Below, piece by piece: positions 26,665 to 33,934 of a DNA stretch of 64,000 nt. The stretch covers positions 62,001-126,000 of the forward strand of contig NZ_JNZA01000012.1 in the NCBI RefSeq assembly GCF_000717345.1, written 5' to 3'. A program made the translations under genes and the position numbers. The notes under the pieces were generated by a model. That model ran no database searches and was not told the origin of the DNA. It saw only the letters and a list, made by a program, of their open reading frames with translations. This DNA is from Streptomyces lydicus. Its GTDB lineage: Bacteria; Actinomycetota; Actinomycetes; Streptomycetales; Streptomycetaceae. How positions within the stretch are numbered: position 1 is the first letter of the stretch; each line of letters begins with the position of its first letter.

Positions 26665-27357
26665 TCAGTTTCCGTCGGTGCGTGGTACGGCCAGTCGCGT
26701 GCCGGGGAAAATCAGGTCAGGATTTCCGCCGATCAACTTGCGGTTGGCCCGGTAGAAATCCTGCCAGCGGAATCCGTGGGCGCTGGCGATTCCGCTCACG
26801 GTGTCCCCGGCGTTCACGACGATCGTGCCGCCGGCGCTCCGGTGGCGGGGTGCCTTGTACCGCTTCTCGTGGAACTGCGGGTGCCGCAGCCGCTCACGGT
26901 CCGGTGCGGGGGAGTGCCGGTGCGGGGCCGGACGCGGAGCGGCGGCCCGGGGGGCGGTGTGCCGGGGGATGCCGTTGAGCCCGAGCCGGGCCGAGCAGGC
27001 CGGCCACGCGTGCCAGCCCTGCCGTGCCAACACCCGCTCCGCCACGCGGATCTGCTGTGACCGGCTGGCGTGCGCGGCTCGCGCCCCGTACGCCCGGCCG
27101 CCGAACGAGTGCCAGGTGGAGTGGGCCAGCTGCAGTCCCCCGGAGAAGCCGTTCCCGGTATCGATCCGCCAGTTCCCTCCGCTCTCGCATCCGGCCAGCC
27201 GGTCCCAGGTGCCGCTCGTCACGGCCTCGGCCGGCTGCTCGGCGGCCACGTTCAGCGCGCCGGCCGCCAGCAGTACGGCGGCCGCCGTGAGGCCCCGGAC
27301 CCCGTACCCCCGGAATTCGCTGCGGGCACTCGATTCCGATACCTGAGGAAATTCCAT
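26665..27357 (-). CDS. Secreted Rpf-like transglycosylase with LysM domain
   Basis: A 230-residue exported protein. The signal region GVRGLTAAAVLLAAGALNVA follows a 17-residue N-terminus and ends near EQPAEA. The resuscitation-promoting-factor domain (~46-120) has WDRLAGCESGGNWRIDTGNG with the catalytic Glu in C-E-S-G, then FSGGLQLAHSTWHSFGG and QQIRVAERVLARQGWHAWPA. After a basic Pro/His linker, a LysM domain (~178-227) reads VNAGDTVSGIASAHGFRWQD and IFPGTRLAVP. Such enzymes cleave peptidoglycan during spore germination and growth. Other Streptomyces rpf genes are under a c-di-AMP riboswitch. Here I could not recognise one, but an 11-bp hairpin lies in the leader. Confidence 0.92.
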   Translation of the reverse strand: MEFPQVSESSARSEFRGYGVRGLTAAAVLLAAGALNVAAEQPAEAVTSGTWDRLAGCESGGNWRIDTGNGFSGGLQLAHSTWHSFGGRAYGARAAHASRSQQIRVAERVLARQGWHAWPACSARLGLNGIPRHTAPRAAAPRPAPHRHSPAPDRERLRHPQFHEKRYKAPRHRSAGGTIVVNAGDTVSGIASAHGFRWQDFYRANRKLIGGNPDLIFPGTRLAVPRTDGN

Positions 27358-28110
27358 GCGTGTGCTCCCGTCGCTCGCCGCGCAGTTCCCTGGCGGCTAT
27401 TCAGGAAACGTGACGCCCTCTCGGAAATCGCGTTCGAGCAGTGCCCTACCGCGATTTCCGGGTGACGTCATGAAATCGACCGGGACGAGACAACCACGCA
27501 CCGAGATCGCATCGGCAGAGCGCGCGGGAGCGCCGCCGCGGCCCGGCCTGCCCCCTTGTTCCCGGAGCGCGGGCATGCCTGCCGGTGGCGCGCCCGCTGC
27601 GACCGGCGGGGGCGCACCCGGCACCCCGCGGGTGCATGCCGGCCCGGTGCGGGGCGATCACTCACCCGTGGCGGGGGTGTCCGCCGAGCGCATCCGGGGC
27701 GCTTGATGCATGCGCTGCGCAGGTCCGCATGCACCGCGCACGGGCCTCCGGGCAGTGCAACGGTTCGTCCGGGCCGGGGGCGTTCCCGGCCGTGGCCGGT
27801 CGTCCGTGCCGTGACCGCGCACCGTGCGCTGCTGACACCCCGTCGCCTTCGTTGCGAGGGCGAACCCCCGTTTTTCGAACGGGAGTTACCGGTGATTAAA
27901 CCGTCCGTCAATGTGGCGTTGATCACTCTCTGAAAAGGAAAGTGCAGGTCGGAAGCACAGTGTGCAATTGATCGATCACTTTGTGCTGATTATGTATGCA
28001 GCCTGATTAACCCTGAGGGCCCCTCCCATCGGTGAGAGGGGCAGGAACGCCGTCCGCGTTCCGGCCTCCGCAACGACGCGGGGGCAGCAACTCTCAAGAA
28101 GGGAGGGCTC
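27358..28110. other. Long divergent intergenic region between the Rpf-like gene and the sigma cassette
   Basis: 753 bases with no supported gene; the ORFs in it are Arg/Pro-rich frame shadows. It holds the inverted repeat at 27422-27460 and a CCCGTT/AACGGG hairpin at 27867-27883. The AT-rich patch 27890-28010 has a weak rightward promoter candidate: TTGATC at 27968-27973, 17 bases, TATGTA at 27991-27996. GCCCCTC/GAGGGGC at 28019-28025 and 28036-28042 forms a further stem-loop. It may contain long leaders for both flanking genes. Confidence 0.5.
27422..27460. promoter_or_regulatory. 11-bp inverted repeat in the Rpf-like gene's leader
   Basis: CGGAAATCGCG (27422-27432) and CGCGATTTCCG (27450-27460) are perfect complements 17 bases apart, 65-103 bases upstream of the Rpf-like start. 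It could be a protein operator or an mRNA hairpin. There is no T-run to make it a classic attenuator. Confidence 0.5.
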
Positions 28111-28389
28111 GTGGAGCACTTGCGGCATTCATGGCCCTGGTACGCGCTGGCACTGGTCGGCGTCTACCGGTTGACCGCCACAGGACTCGACGCCCTTGTC
28201 CGGCGCGTGGTGCGCACCGCCTCGCAGGCCCGTGCCGAGCACCGTGCCACCGCCCGTCTCGCCGTCGTACCGCTGCCGCGCGGCGCCGTCCTCCAGGCCG
28301 GCGCCCGCCGTGCCGACTTTCCGGACGCCGCCGTTCCGTCCTCGCCAACGGCGCCGACGACGGGCCGTGGCTGCGAGGAGGGCCGGTGA
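28111..28389 (+). CDS. Small single-helix protein at the head of the sigma cassette
   Basis: 92 residues from a GTG at 28111 with an excellent ribosome site (AAGGGAGG, four bases spacing). The N-terminus HSWPWYALALVGVYRLTATG is a likely membrane helix followed by a basic region (DALVRRVVRTASQARAEHR). The rest is Ala/Pro-rich without motif. The stop overlaps the next start in a GTGA, so it is translationally coupled to the sigma-factor gene. This coupling suggests a membrane-associated partner or anti-sigma-like role, but that is inference; I do not recognise the family. Confidence 0.6.
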   Translation: MEHLRHSWPWYALALVGVYRLTATGLDALVRRVVRTASQARAEHRATARLAVVPLPRGAVLQAGARRADFPDAAVPSSPTAPTTGRGCEEGR

Positions 28390-28928
28390 ACGAGCAGTCC
28401 CCCCTGGCCAGTCCGACCGACCTGCCGCTGGACTTCGAGGTCTTCTTCCAGCGGGAACAGAAAGCCCTGCTCGCCGTCGCCGCCTCCCGCCTCCGCGATC
28501 GCCGGGACGCGGAAGAGGCCACCCTGGAGGCCGGCCGGCGCATGTACGCCAAGTGGGAGCGCATCCTCGCCCACGTCAATCCGAAGGCCATGACGTACAC
28601 CATCCTCAACGGCGTCGTCTCCGACTTCTACCGCCGCGAGATCCGCAACAGCCGCGTGCAGCCCTACGCCGACCCGCCCGACACCGCCTACCTCCAGGAG
28701 CTGCGCAGTTGCGAAGCACTCGACCTCGCGCTGGACGCGCTGGAGTCCACCGCGCCCCTGCAGGCCAACTCCGTACGCCTGCGCCACCTGGCGGGCCTGT
28801 CGTACGACCAGATCGCCGAGCGGCTGGGCACCACGCCCGGTGCCGCGAAGGCCAGCACCAGCATCGGACTGCAACGGCTCAAAGAGATCATGACGAACGG
28901 TTCCTGCGGAACCGGAGAGGACGCGTGA
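28386..28928 (+). CDS. RNA polymerase sigma-70-like (ECF-type) factor
   Basis: 180 residues from the GTG at 28386 that overlaps the preceding stop. The sigma-2 region appears as DFEVFFQREQKALLAVAASR with LRDRRDAEEATLEA (region 2.2-2.4). Sigma-4 appears as LRHLAGLSYDQIAERLGTTP and GAAKASTSIGLQRLKEIM, whose helix-turn-helix would read the -35 element. It is of the small two-domain form lacking sigma-1 and sigma-3. Region 2 is less canonical than in SigE-type factors. The third gene of the cassette begins on the last base of its stop. Confidence 0.85.
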   Translation: MNEQSPLASPTDLPLDFEVFFQREQKALLAVAASRLRDRRDAEEATLEAGRRMYAKWERILAHVNPKAMTYTILNGVVSDFYRREIRNSRVQPYADPPDTAYLQELRSCEALDLALDALESTAPLQANSVRLRHLAGLSYDQIAERLGTTPGAAKASTSIGLQRLKEIMTNGSCGTGEDA

Positions 28929-29587
28929 TGCTCGAAGACCTGCTACGACGCCAAGCCGAGGCGTTCCACCGGGAGTTCGCCGATCACGACCCGGTGGCCT
29001 TCACCCGGCGCCTGGCCGCCCGCATCGCCGACGGGACGGGAAAGGACCCCGAACCTGTCACCCGCGGTGCGGTGGGCGACATCCGCCCCCTGCCCGTACG
29101 CCCCGCGCCCGCCCGCGGCCGCCGGCGCCGCCGCCCCACCCCCATCCTCGCCCCCGCGATCCCGGCCGCGGCCGTCCTCGCGGAGGCCCGGAGGCTGTGC
29201 AACGTCGTGCTCCGGTCCGAGGACATCGACACCCTGGGCGCCTTCGCCGCCGACTACGACGCAGCCGGCGCACGCACCTTCGCCTGCCTCCTCTACACCC
29301 TCGACAGGTGGGACAGCGCCCTGTTCTGGTGGCGCTTCGCGGCCGGCGCCGGCGACGAACTCGCCGCGCATCTGCTCGCCGTGCACCACGCCGCCGTCGG
29401 CCGCACGACCGATGCCCGGCTCTGGCGGACCGTTGCCCGCATGATGGGCTTCGCCCCGGAACTCCACCTGCCCGTTCCGGTCCGCGGAACCTCGGAACTG
29501 GCCCAGGGCTTCGCCCGCACCTGGGACCGGAGCCTGCAGAGCTTCCTCCAGCACCACCACCTGCCGAGGGAGCTCGCCACGCAGTGA
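28928..29587 (+). CDS. Sigma-cassette protein, 219 aa, unknown function
   Basis: Begins at the ATG at 28928, sharing one base with the sigma-factor stop, so it is coupled to it. The first 60 residues are charged (MLEDLLRRQAEAFHREFADH). A basic stretch R-G-R-R-R-R-R-R-P follows. The rest is helical with TPR-like or zinc-free repeats (RTFACLLYTLDRWDSALFWW, FAAGAGDELAAHLLAVHHAA, DARLWRTVARMMGF). No membrane helix or zinc motif is visible, so it is not a standard anti-sigma factor. It may bind the sigma factor or report cell state. The three-gene arrangement resembles other Streptomyces sigma operons with helical accessory proteins. Confidence 0.7.
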   Translation: MLEDLLRRQAEAFHREFADHDPVAFTRRLAARIADGTGKDPEPVTRGAVGDIRPLPVRPAPARGRRRRRPTPILAPAIPAAAVLAEARRLCNVVLRSEDIDTLGAFAADYDAAGARTFACLLYTLDRWDSALFWWRFAAGAGDELAAHLLAVHHAAVGRTTDARLWRTVARMMGFAPELHLPVPVRGTSELAQGFARTWDRSLQSFLQHHHLPRELATQ

Positions 29588-29820
29588 CCGGCCGCCCCGC
29601 CCGGGGCAATGACCGGCGTACCGCCCGGGGCACGACCGGGCGCGCCGCCCGCCGTCGCACGGCATCCCGCCGCGCGGCGGCGGGCGGCCGCGTGGCCGTG
29701 GCGCTTCCGGACGAAATGGACAGGCCGACCCTCCCGTGGTGCATTGGGAGAAGCGCACGCCACGGTGGCACCCGGCGTGCGGCGCAGGCTGACCGGACGC
29801 CGATCGTGAGGAGTGACCGG

Positions 29821-30627
29821 ATGGCCACCGAACCCGGCGCACCCGACCGCCCGGCGGACCCGGCCGGCGGCGCGGCACCGCTCGCCGGCAGCGTGGCGCT
29901 GGTCACCGGCGCCTCCAGCGGCATCGGCGCCGCCACCGCCCTCGCGCTCGCCCGGGAGGGCTGCTCGGTCGCCCTGGTGGCCCGGCGCGCCGACCGGCTC
30001 GCGGACCTCACGGCGACGCTCGCCGAGCAGGGGAGCGGCACGCCCTTCGCGGTACCCGCCGACCTGAGCGACACCGAGCAGCCGCTCCGCGTGGTCGAGA
30101 AGACCGTGGACCGCTACGGGCGGCTCGACGTCCTGGTGAACAACGCGGGCTTCGGCGTCCGCGGTTCCGCGCTGGACAGCGACCCGGCGGACTGGGACCG
30201 GATGGTGGACCTCAACCTCAAGGCGGTGCTGCGGATGTCGCACGCCGCGCTGCCGCATCTGCTGCGCGCCGCGCGCGAGGGCTCCCGCGGCGTCGCCGAT
30301 CTGGTGAACGTCAGCTCGGTGGCCGGCCGGGTACCCCGGAAGGACAACAGCGTCTACTCGGCCACCAAGCACGCGGTGTGCTCCTTCAGCGAAGCGCTGC
30401 GCCAGGAGGTGACCGCCCGGGGCGTGCGGGTCGGGCTGGTCGAACCGGGCATGACGGCGACCGAGCTGACCGTCGGCGGCAGCCAGGCCGCCTCGGCGCA
30501 CGGACTGCCGCAGGACGCCTGGCTGCGCGCCGAGGACGTCGCCCGCTGCGTCATCTTCATGGTCACTCGGCCCGCGCACGCGGCGATCAACGAGATCGCC
30601 GTGCGGCCGACCGCGCAGGAACGCTGA
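29821..30627 (+). CDS. SDR-family oxidoreductase, 268 aa
   Basis: The ATG at 29821 follows GAGGAGTGACCGG. The classical SDR layout is complete: SVALVTGASSGIGAATALAL (cofactor), RLDVLVNNAGFG, VNVSSVAGR and a Y-S-A-T-K catalytic motif (Tyr and Lys present) near residue 183. The Arg-rich context after the first strand (VARRADRLADLT) suggests NADP(H). A C-terminal segment FMVTRPAHAAINEIAVRPT is typical of the YdfG/serine-dehydrogenase-like group. It reduces or oxidises an unknown alcohol/ketone. The metallophosphoesterase gene follows 48 bases later and may be co-transcribed. Confidence 0.93.
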   Translation: MATEPGAPDRPADPAGGAAPLAGSVALVTGASSGIGAATALALAREGCSVALVARRADRLADLTATLAEQGSGTPFAVPADLSDTEQPLRVVEKTVDRYGRLDVLVNNAGFGVRGSALDSDPADWDRMVDLNLKAVLRMSHAALPHLLRAAREGSRGVADLVNVSSVAGRVPRKDNSVYSATKHAVCSFSEALRQEVTARGVRVGLVEPGMTATELTVGGSQAASAHGLPQDAWLRAEDVARCVIFMVTRPAHAAINEIAVRPTAQER

Positions 30628-30675
30628 CCGCGCGCCGTGGCACCCCGCCCCCCCCGGACGGCTACCGTCGGCCCT

Positions 30676-31179
30676 GTGCGCCTCCTGCTCCTCTCCGACA
30701 CCCATCTCCCCAAGCGCGCCAAGGCGCTGCCCCCGCAGCTGCTCGACGACCTGCCGCGCGCCGACGTCGTCGTCCACGCCGGCGACTGGGTCGACACCGC
30801 CACCCTCGACCTGCTGGAGGCCCGTGTCCAGCGGCTCATCGGGGTGTACGGCAACAACGACGGCCCGGAACTGCGGGCGCGGCTGCCGGAGGTGGCGTAC
30901 GCGGAACTGGACGGCGTACGGCTCGGCGTGGTGCACGAGACCGGCCCCGCACAGGGGCGGGAGCGCCGGTGCGCCGAACGGTTCCCCGAGCTGGACGTGC
31001 TGGTCTTCGGCCACAGCCACATCCCCTGGGACTCCCTGGCCGACGACCGGCTGCGCCTGCTCAACCCCGGTTCGCCGACCGACCGCCGTCGCCAGCCGTA
31101 CTGCACCTACATGACCGCCGAGGTGCGCGGGGGCCGGCTGGCCGCGGTCGACCTGCACCGCCTGCCGCGCGCGACATGA
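30676..31179 (+). CDS. Metallophosphoesterase, YfcE/MJ0936 type
   Basis: 167 residues from the GTG at 30676. The dinuclear-metal motifs are all present: LLSDTHLP (D-x-H), VVHAGDWVD (G-D), GNNDGPE (G-N-N/H-D), VVHE and GHSHIPW. Length and order match the small archaeal/bacterial MJ0936-like phosphodiesterases that hydrolyse cyclic or artificial phosphodiesters. It is cytosolic, with no signal. It probably follows the SDR gene in one transcript. Confidence 0.93.
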   Translation: MRLLLLSDTHLPKRAKALPPQLLDDLPRADVVVHAGDWVDTATLDLLEARVQRLIGVYGNNDGPELRARLPEVAYAELDGVRLGVVHETGPAQGRERRCAERFPELDVLVFGHSHIPWDSLADDRLRLLNPGSPTDRRRQPYCTYMTAEVRGGRLAAVDLHRLPRAT

Positions 31180-31198
31180 GAGGGCGGCGGCCGGCGTC

Positions 31199-31708
31199 TC
31201 AGCGGCCGAGCAGCCCGCGCACGTAGGCGGCCTGTCCGGCGTGCTGAAGATCGTCGGCGATGACGCTGACAAGCCGGACGCCCAGGGTGACGGGCGGGGA
31301 CCAGGCGCGGTCGACGACGCGCTTGTAGTCCTTGTCCTCGACCCCGGCGAGGTACTGCACCGTGGCGTCGTGGACGGCCTCGTGGTAGTCGGTCAACAGC
31401 TCGGCGCTCAGGTCCCGCACCGCCGCGACCTCTTCCGGGGAGTGGCCGTACCCGGTGTCGTCGGCCGCGAACGGCAGCCCGAAGCGTTCGTACCAGCCGT
31501 CCGCCGTCCACACCTGCTCGGTTCCGGCCACCCCCGCGACGTGGTCGTCCTGGATCCTGGTCAGATGCCAGACCAGCCAGCCCACGGAGTTGGCTTCCTC
31601 GGCCGGCCGGCTGGCGATCTCGTCGGGGTCGAGTCCGTCCACGGCCTCCTCCACGGCCTCCCGGATACGGCCGAAGGCGTCGACGAGCAGGTCCGTGCTG
31701 GCGGTCAT
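31199..31708 (-). CDS. DinB-family protein, 169 aa
   Basis: The ATG at 31708 has AAGGAG six bases upstream. A four-helix DinB fold is suggested by LVDAFGRIREAVEEAVDGLD, SVGWLVWHLTRIQDDHVAGV and VISVIADDLQHAGQAAYVRG-like sequence (VSVIADDLQHAGQAAYVRG). The three metal ligands are in W-H-L-T-R and D-D-L-Q-H. This subgroup (also called DUF664-like) is common in actinomycetes and probably uses a thiol cofactor. It converges on the metallophosphoesterase gene with 19 bases between. Confidence 0.88.
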   Translation of the reverse strand: MTASTDLLVDAFGRIREAVEEAVDGLDPDEIASRPAEEANSVGWLVWHLTRIQDDHVAGVAGTEQVWTADGWYERFGLPFAADDTGYGHSPEEVAAVRDLSAELLTDYHEAVHDATVQYLAGVEDKDYKRVVDRAWSPPVTLGVRLVSVIADDLQHAGQAAYVRGLLGR

Positions 31709-31886
31709 CAGGGCTCCTTAACGGCGGCGGGAGGGCGCGGCAGCCCCCGGCGGCCCGCCCATGGTCGCAAGCCCCGGTGGCGAATGGTGGGAGGCGGCTC
31801 CGGCGGCGCCACCGGCTGCCGCGAACGAGAGATATCGGGTCGGTCACGCCTGCAACCGACGGGTCGGGCAAACAGTCATACGGTGC

Positions 31887-32621
31887 ATGAAACGACGACT
31901 GAACCTGCGAATAGGGCGGCGGACCCGCGCCGGCCGCCGAGCGGGCGCGGCACTCGCCCTCACGGCGCTGACCGTGCCGCTGACGGTGGCCCTCGGCTCC
32001 ACCGCCGAGGCCGCCACCACGTCCTCCTGCACGGCGGCCCGCGGCCCGTACCAGAAGCAGGCCGAGAAGTTCCTCGGTCTGCCGGTGGACGGTCGGCAGT
32101 CGGCGTCCGACTGCCGGGCCATCCGCGCCTTCCAGACCAGCCACGGCATCACCCCCAACATCGGCTATGCCGGCCCGGTCACCTGGGGCGTGATGAGCCT
32201 CGTCGCACAGCAGAAGGCCGCAGGCAACAACCCGAACAAGGCCCACAAGTGCCCCACGAACAAGGGGCGCATCGCCTGCGTCGATCTGACCCGCCAGCTC
32301 AGCTGGATCCAGGACGGTTCGCGGCTCGTCTTCGGCCCGGTGCCGATCCGCAGCGGCCGGGACGGCTACGAGACCCGTACCGGCGCCAAGAAGATCTACT
32401 GGCGCCATCTGCACCACGTGTCGAACCTGTACAACGTGGCCATGCCGTACAGCCAGTTCTTCGACGGGGGACAGGCGTTCCACTCCATCAGCGGCAGCGT
32501 CTGGTCGGCCCCCGGCTCGCACGGCTGCGTCAACATGCGCAGCGGCGACGCCAAGAAGTACTGGTCCCTGCTGAAGACCGGCGACGACGTGTACGTCTAC
32601 GGCCGCAAGGCCGGAACCTGA
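31887..32621 (+). CDS. Secreted L,D-transpeptidase with peptidoglycan-binding domain
   Basis: A 244-residue exported enzyme. The signal peptide is Arg-rich (MKRRLNLRIGRRTRAGRRAG), so twin-arginine-like or general secretion is possible, with cleavage near AEAA. Residues ~45-115 form a PG_binding_1 domain (GPYQKQAEKFLGLPVDG, CRAIRAFQTSHGITP). The YkuD catalytic domain follows, with FHSISGSVWSAPGSHGCVNM: His and the Cys nucleophile in SHGCVNM. It cross-links peptidoglycan stems 3-3. No clear ribosome site precedes the ATG. Confidence 0.93.
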   Translation: MKRRLNLRIGRRTRAGRRAGAALALTALTVPLTVALGSTAEAATTSSCTAARGPYQKQAEKFLGLPVDGRQSASDCRAIRAFQTSHGITPNIGYAGPVTWGVMSLVAQQKAAGNNPNKAHKCPTNKGRIACVDLTRQLSWIQDGSRLVFGPVPIRSGRDGYETRTGAKKIYWRHLHHVSNLYNVAMPYSQFFDGGQAFHSISGSVWSAPGSHGCVNMRSGDAKKYWSLLKTGDDVYVYGRKAGT

Positions 32622-32640
32622 CCCGGCCACCGGGGCGGGA

Positions 32641-32678
32641 ACGCCGGAGCAGCGGCCGGAAGCCCGCGGCTCCGGCGT
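32641..32678 (+). terminator. Stem-loop after the L,D-transpeptidase gene
   Basis: ACGCCGGAGC (32641-32650) pairs with GCTCCGGCGT (32669-32678) around an 18-base, partly self-complementary loop, 19 bases past the stop. Confidence 0.5.
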
Positions 32679-32736
32679 CCTCCGCGGCACCCCGCGCCGC
32701 TCTCCGCTTTCCGCACGACCGGGGACACCGCACCGC

Positions 32737-33285
32737 ATGACGACCGAAGCCGAGATCATCCACACCGACCGGCTGACCCTGCTCCCGCTGCGGACCGGGC
32801 ACGCCGACGAGATGGCCGCGGTGCTGTCCGACCCCGCCCTGCACACCTTCATCGGAGGCACCCCGGCCACGCCGGACGCCCTGCGCTCCCGCTACACCCG
32901 CCTGGTCGCCGGAGCGCCCGACCCCGCCGTCTCCTGGTGCAACTGGGTGATCCAACTCCGCGGCCCGGACTGCCTCGTGGGCACGGTCCAGGCGACGGTG
33001 ACCACCGAAGGCCGGCGAACGGTCGCGGAACTCGCCTGGGTGGTGGGGTCCCCGTGGCAGCGGCGCGGCATCGCCGGGGAAGCCGCCCGCGCACTGGTCG
33101 GCTGGCTCCGGAAGCGGCCCGTGGACGACGTCATCGCCCACATCCACCCCGGGCATCACGCGTCCGCGGCCGTCGCCACCGCCGCCGGACTCGCTCCCAC
33201 CGGGCACCGCCAGGACGGCGACATCAGATGGCGCGCCCCGTTGGGGCCCCACGCACAGCGAGGGCCTTCCGGAGCGCGCCGGTGA
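32737..33285 (+). CDS. GNAT-family N-acetyltransferase
   Basis: 182 residues. It starts IIHTDRLTLLPLRTGHADEM, the usual RimJ/RimL-like opening (E/H-T-x-R-L-x-L-R-x). The acetyl-CoA site is seen as ELAWVVGSPWQRRGIAGEAA (Q-R-R-G-I-A). VIAHIHPGHHASAAVATAAG is the C-terminal acceptor region. It is a cytosolic acyltransferase acting on protein N-termini or small amines. The last residues (P-S-G-A-R-R) are a low-complexity tail. Neighbours converge at its end and give no clue to substrate. Confidence 0.9.
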   Translation: MTTEAEIIHTDRLTLLPLRTGHADEMAAVLSDPALHTFIGGTPATPDALRSRYTRLVAGAPDPAVSWCNWVIQLRGPDCLVGTVQATVTTEGRRTVAELAWVVGSPWQRRGIAGEAARALVGWLRKRPVDDVIAHIHPGHHASAAVATAAGLAPTGHRQDGDIRWRAPLGPHAQRGPSGARR

Positions 33286-33322
33286 CTGTCGTGGCACGTG
33301 CCGTGGTGCCTGCCGGCCGGTG

Positions 33323-33826
33323 TCAGCGGGCCAGCAGCTGGTACAGCGCCATCGGCGTCACATAGCCCGGCCAGCGGCCGTCCGCGAACAGATGGACACC
33401 CGCGTCCAGATAGCACTGGTCGACGAGCTGGGAGCAGATCATGTGCCGGGTGTTGGCGATGTAGCGCCGCAGCCCCGGCACGGGGATGTGGAAGCGGTGC
33501 GTGGCGATCGCGCCGTAGTCGAGGAAGCTGTAGGGCACCCCGACGTAGCGGGTCGCCGCCGTGCAGATGCCGGCGCGTTGCCGCTCCGTGAGCCCTTCCG
33601 GGCACACGTAGAGCACGTTGGCGCCGCCGTAGTCGGTGAGCGGGCGGATACGGGCACCGCCGGGTTCGGCCTCCAGTATCTGGTCGTCGGGCAGTACCAG
33701 GAAGGCGTGTTCGTAGTCGGCGAAACCGTCACCGTTGATCCACTGTCCGAAGCGGATCAACCGGCCGGAGACGCCTGAGATTTGTGTGAGTCCGATGTCG
33801 CCGGGCAGGGGATGGGTGTGCTTCAT
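33323..33826 (-). CDS. Papain-like (NlpC/YiiX-type) hydrolase-like protein
   Basis: The ATG at 33826 follows GGGAGCTGCTC. The 167-residue protein opens HPLPGDIGLTQISGVSGRLI, then HAFLVLPDDQILEAEPGGAR with a conserved His. The second half has CSQLVDQCYLDAGVHLF in which the Cys of M-I-C-S-Q is the likely nucleophile. The His-before-Cys order is that of permuted papain-fold proteins such as YiiX/LRAT types. No signal peptide is evident. The likely activity is thioester or amide hydrolysis of a lipid or peptide; this is inferred from fold only. Confidence 0.7.
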   Translation of the reverse strand: MKHTHPLPGDIGLTQISGVSGRLIRFGQWINGDGFADYEHAFLVLPDDQILEAEPGGARIRPLTDYGGANVLYVCPEGLTERQRAGICTAATRYVGVPYSFLDYGAIATHRFHIPVPGLRRYIANTRHMICSQLVDQCYLDAGVHLFADGRWPGYVTPMALYQLLAR

Positions 33827-33934
33827 GAGCAGCTCCCGGGAGCGCAAAATGCGGATTCCCGGTGGTGATACCCGCTGTTGACGCCTGCGCACCGTGGAGC
33901 GGGGAGTCTGTCCCGGCGGAATGTCGGGAGCGGA

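Noticed and set aside
27358..28110. Possible c-di-AMP riboswitch upstream of the Rpf-like gene
   Set aside because: Expected from other Streptomyces, but I could not match the conserved elements by eye. A covariance search is needed to exclude it.
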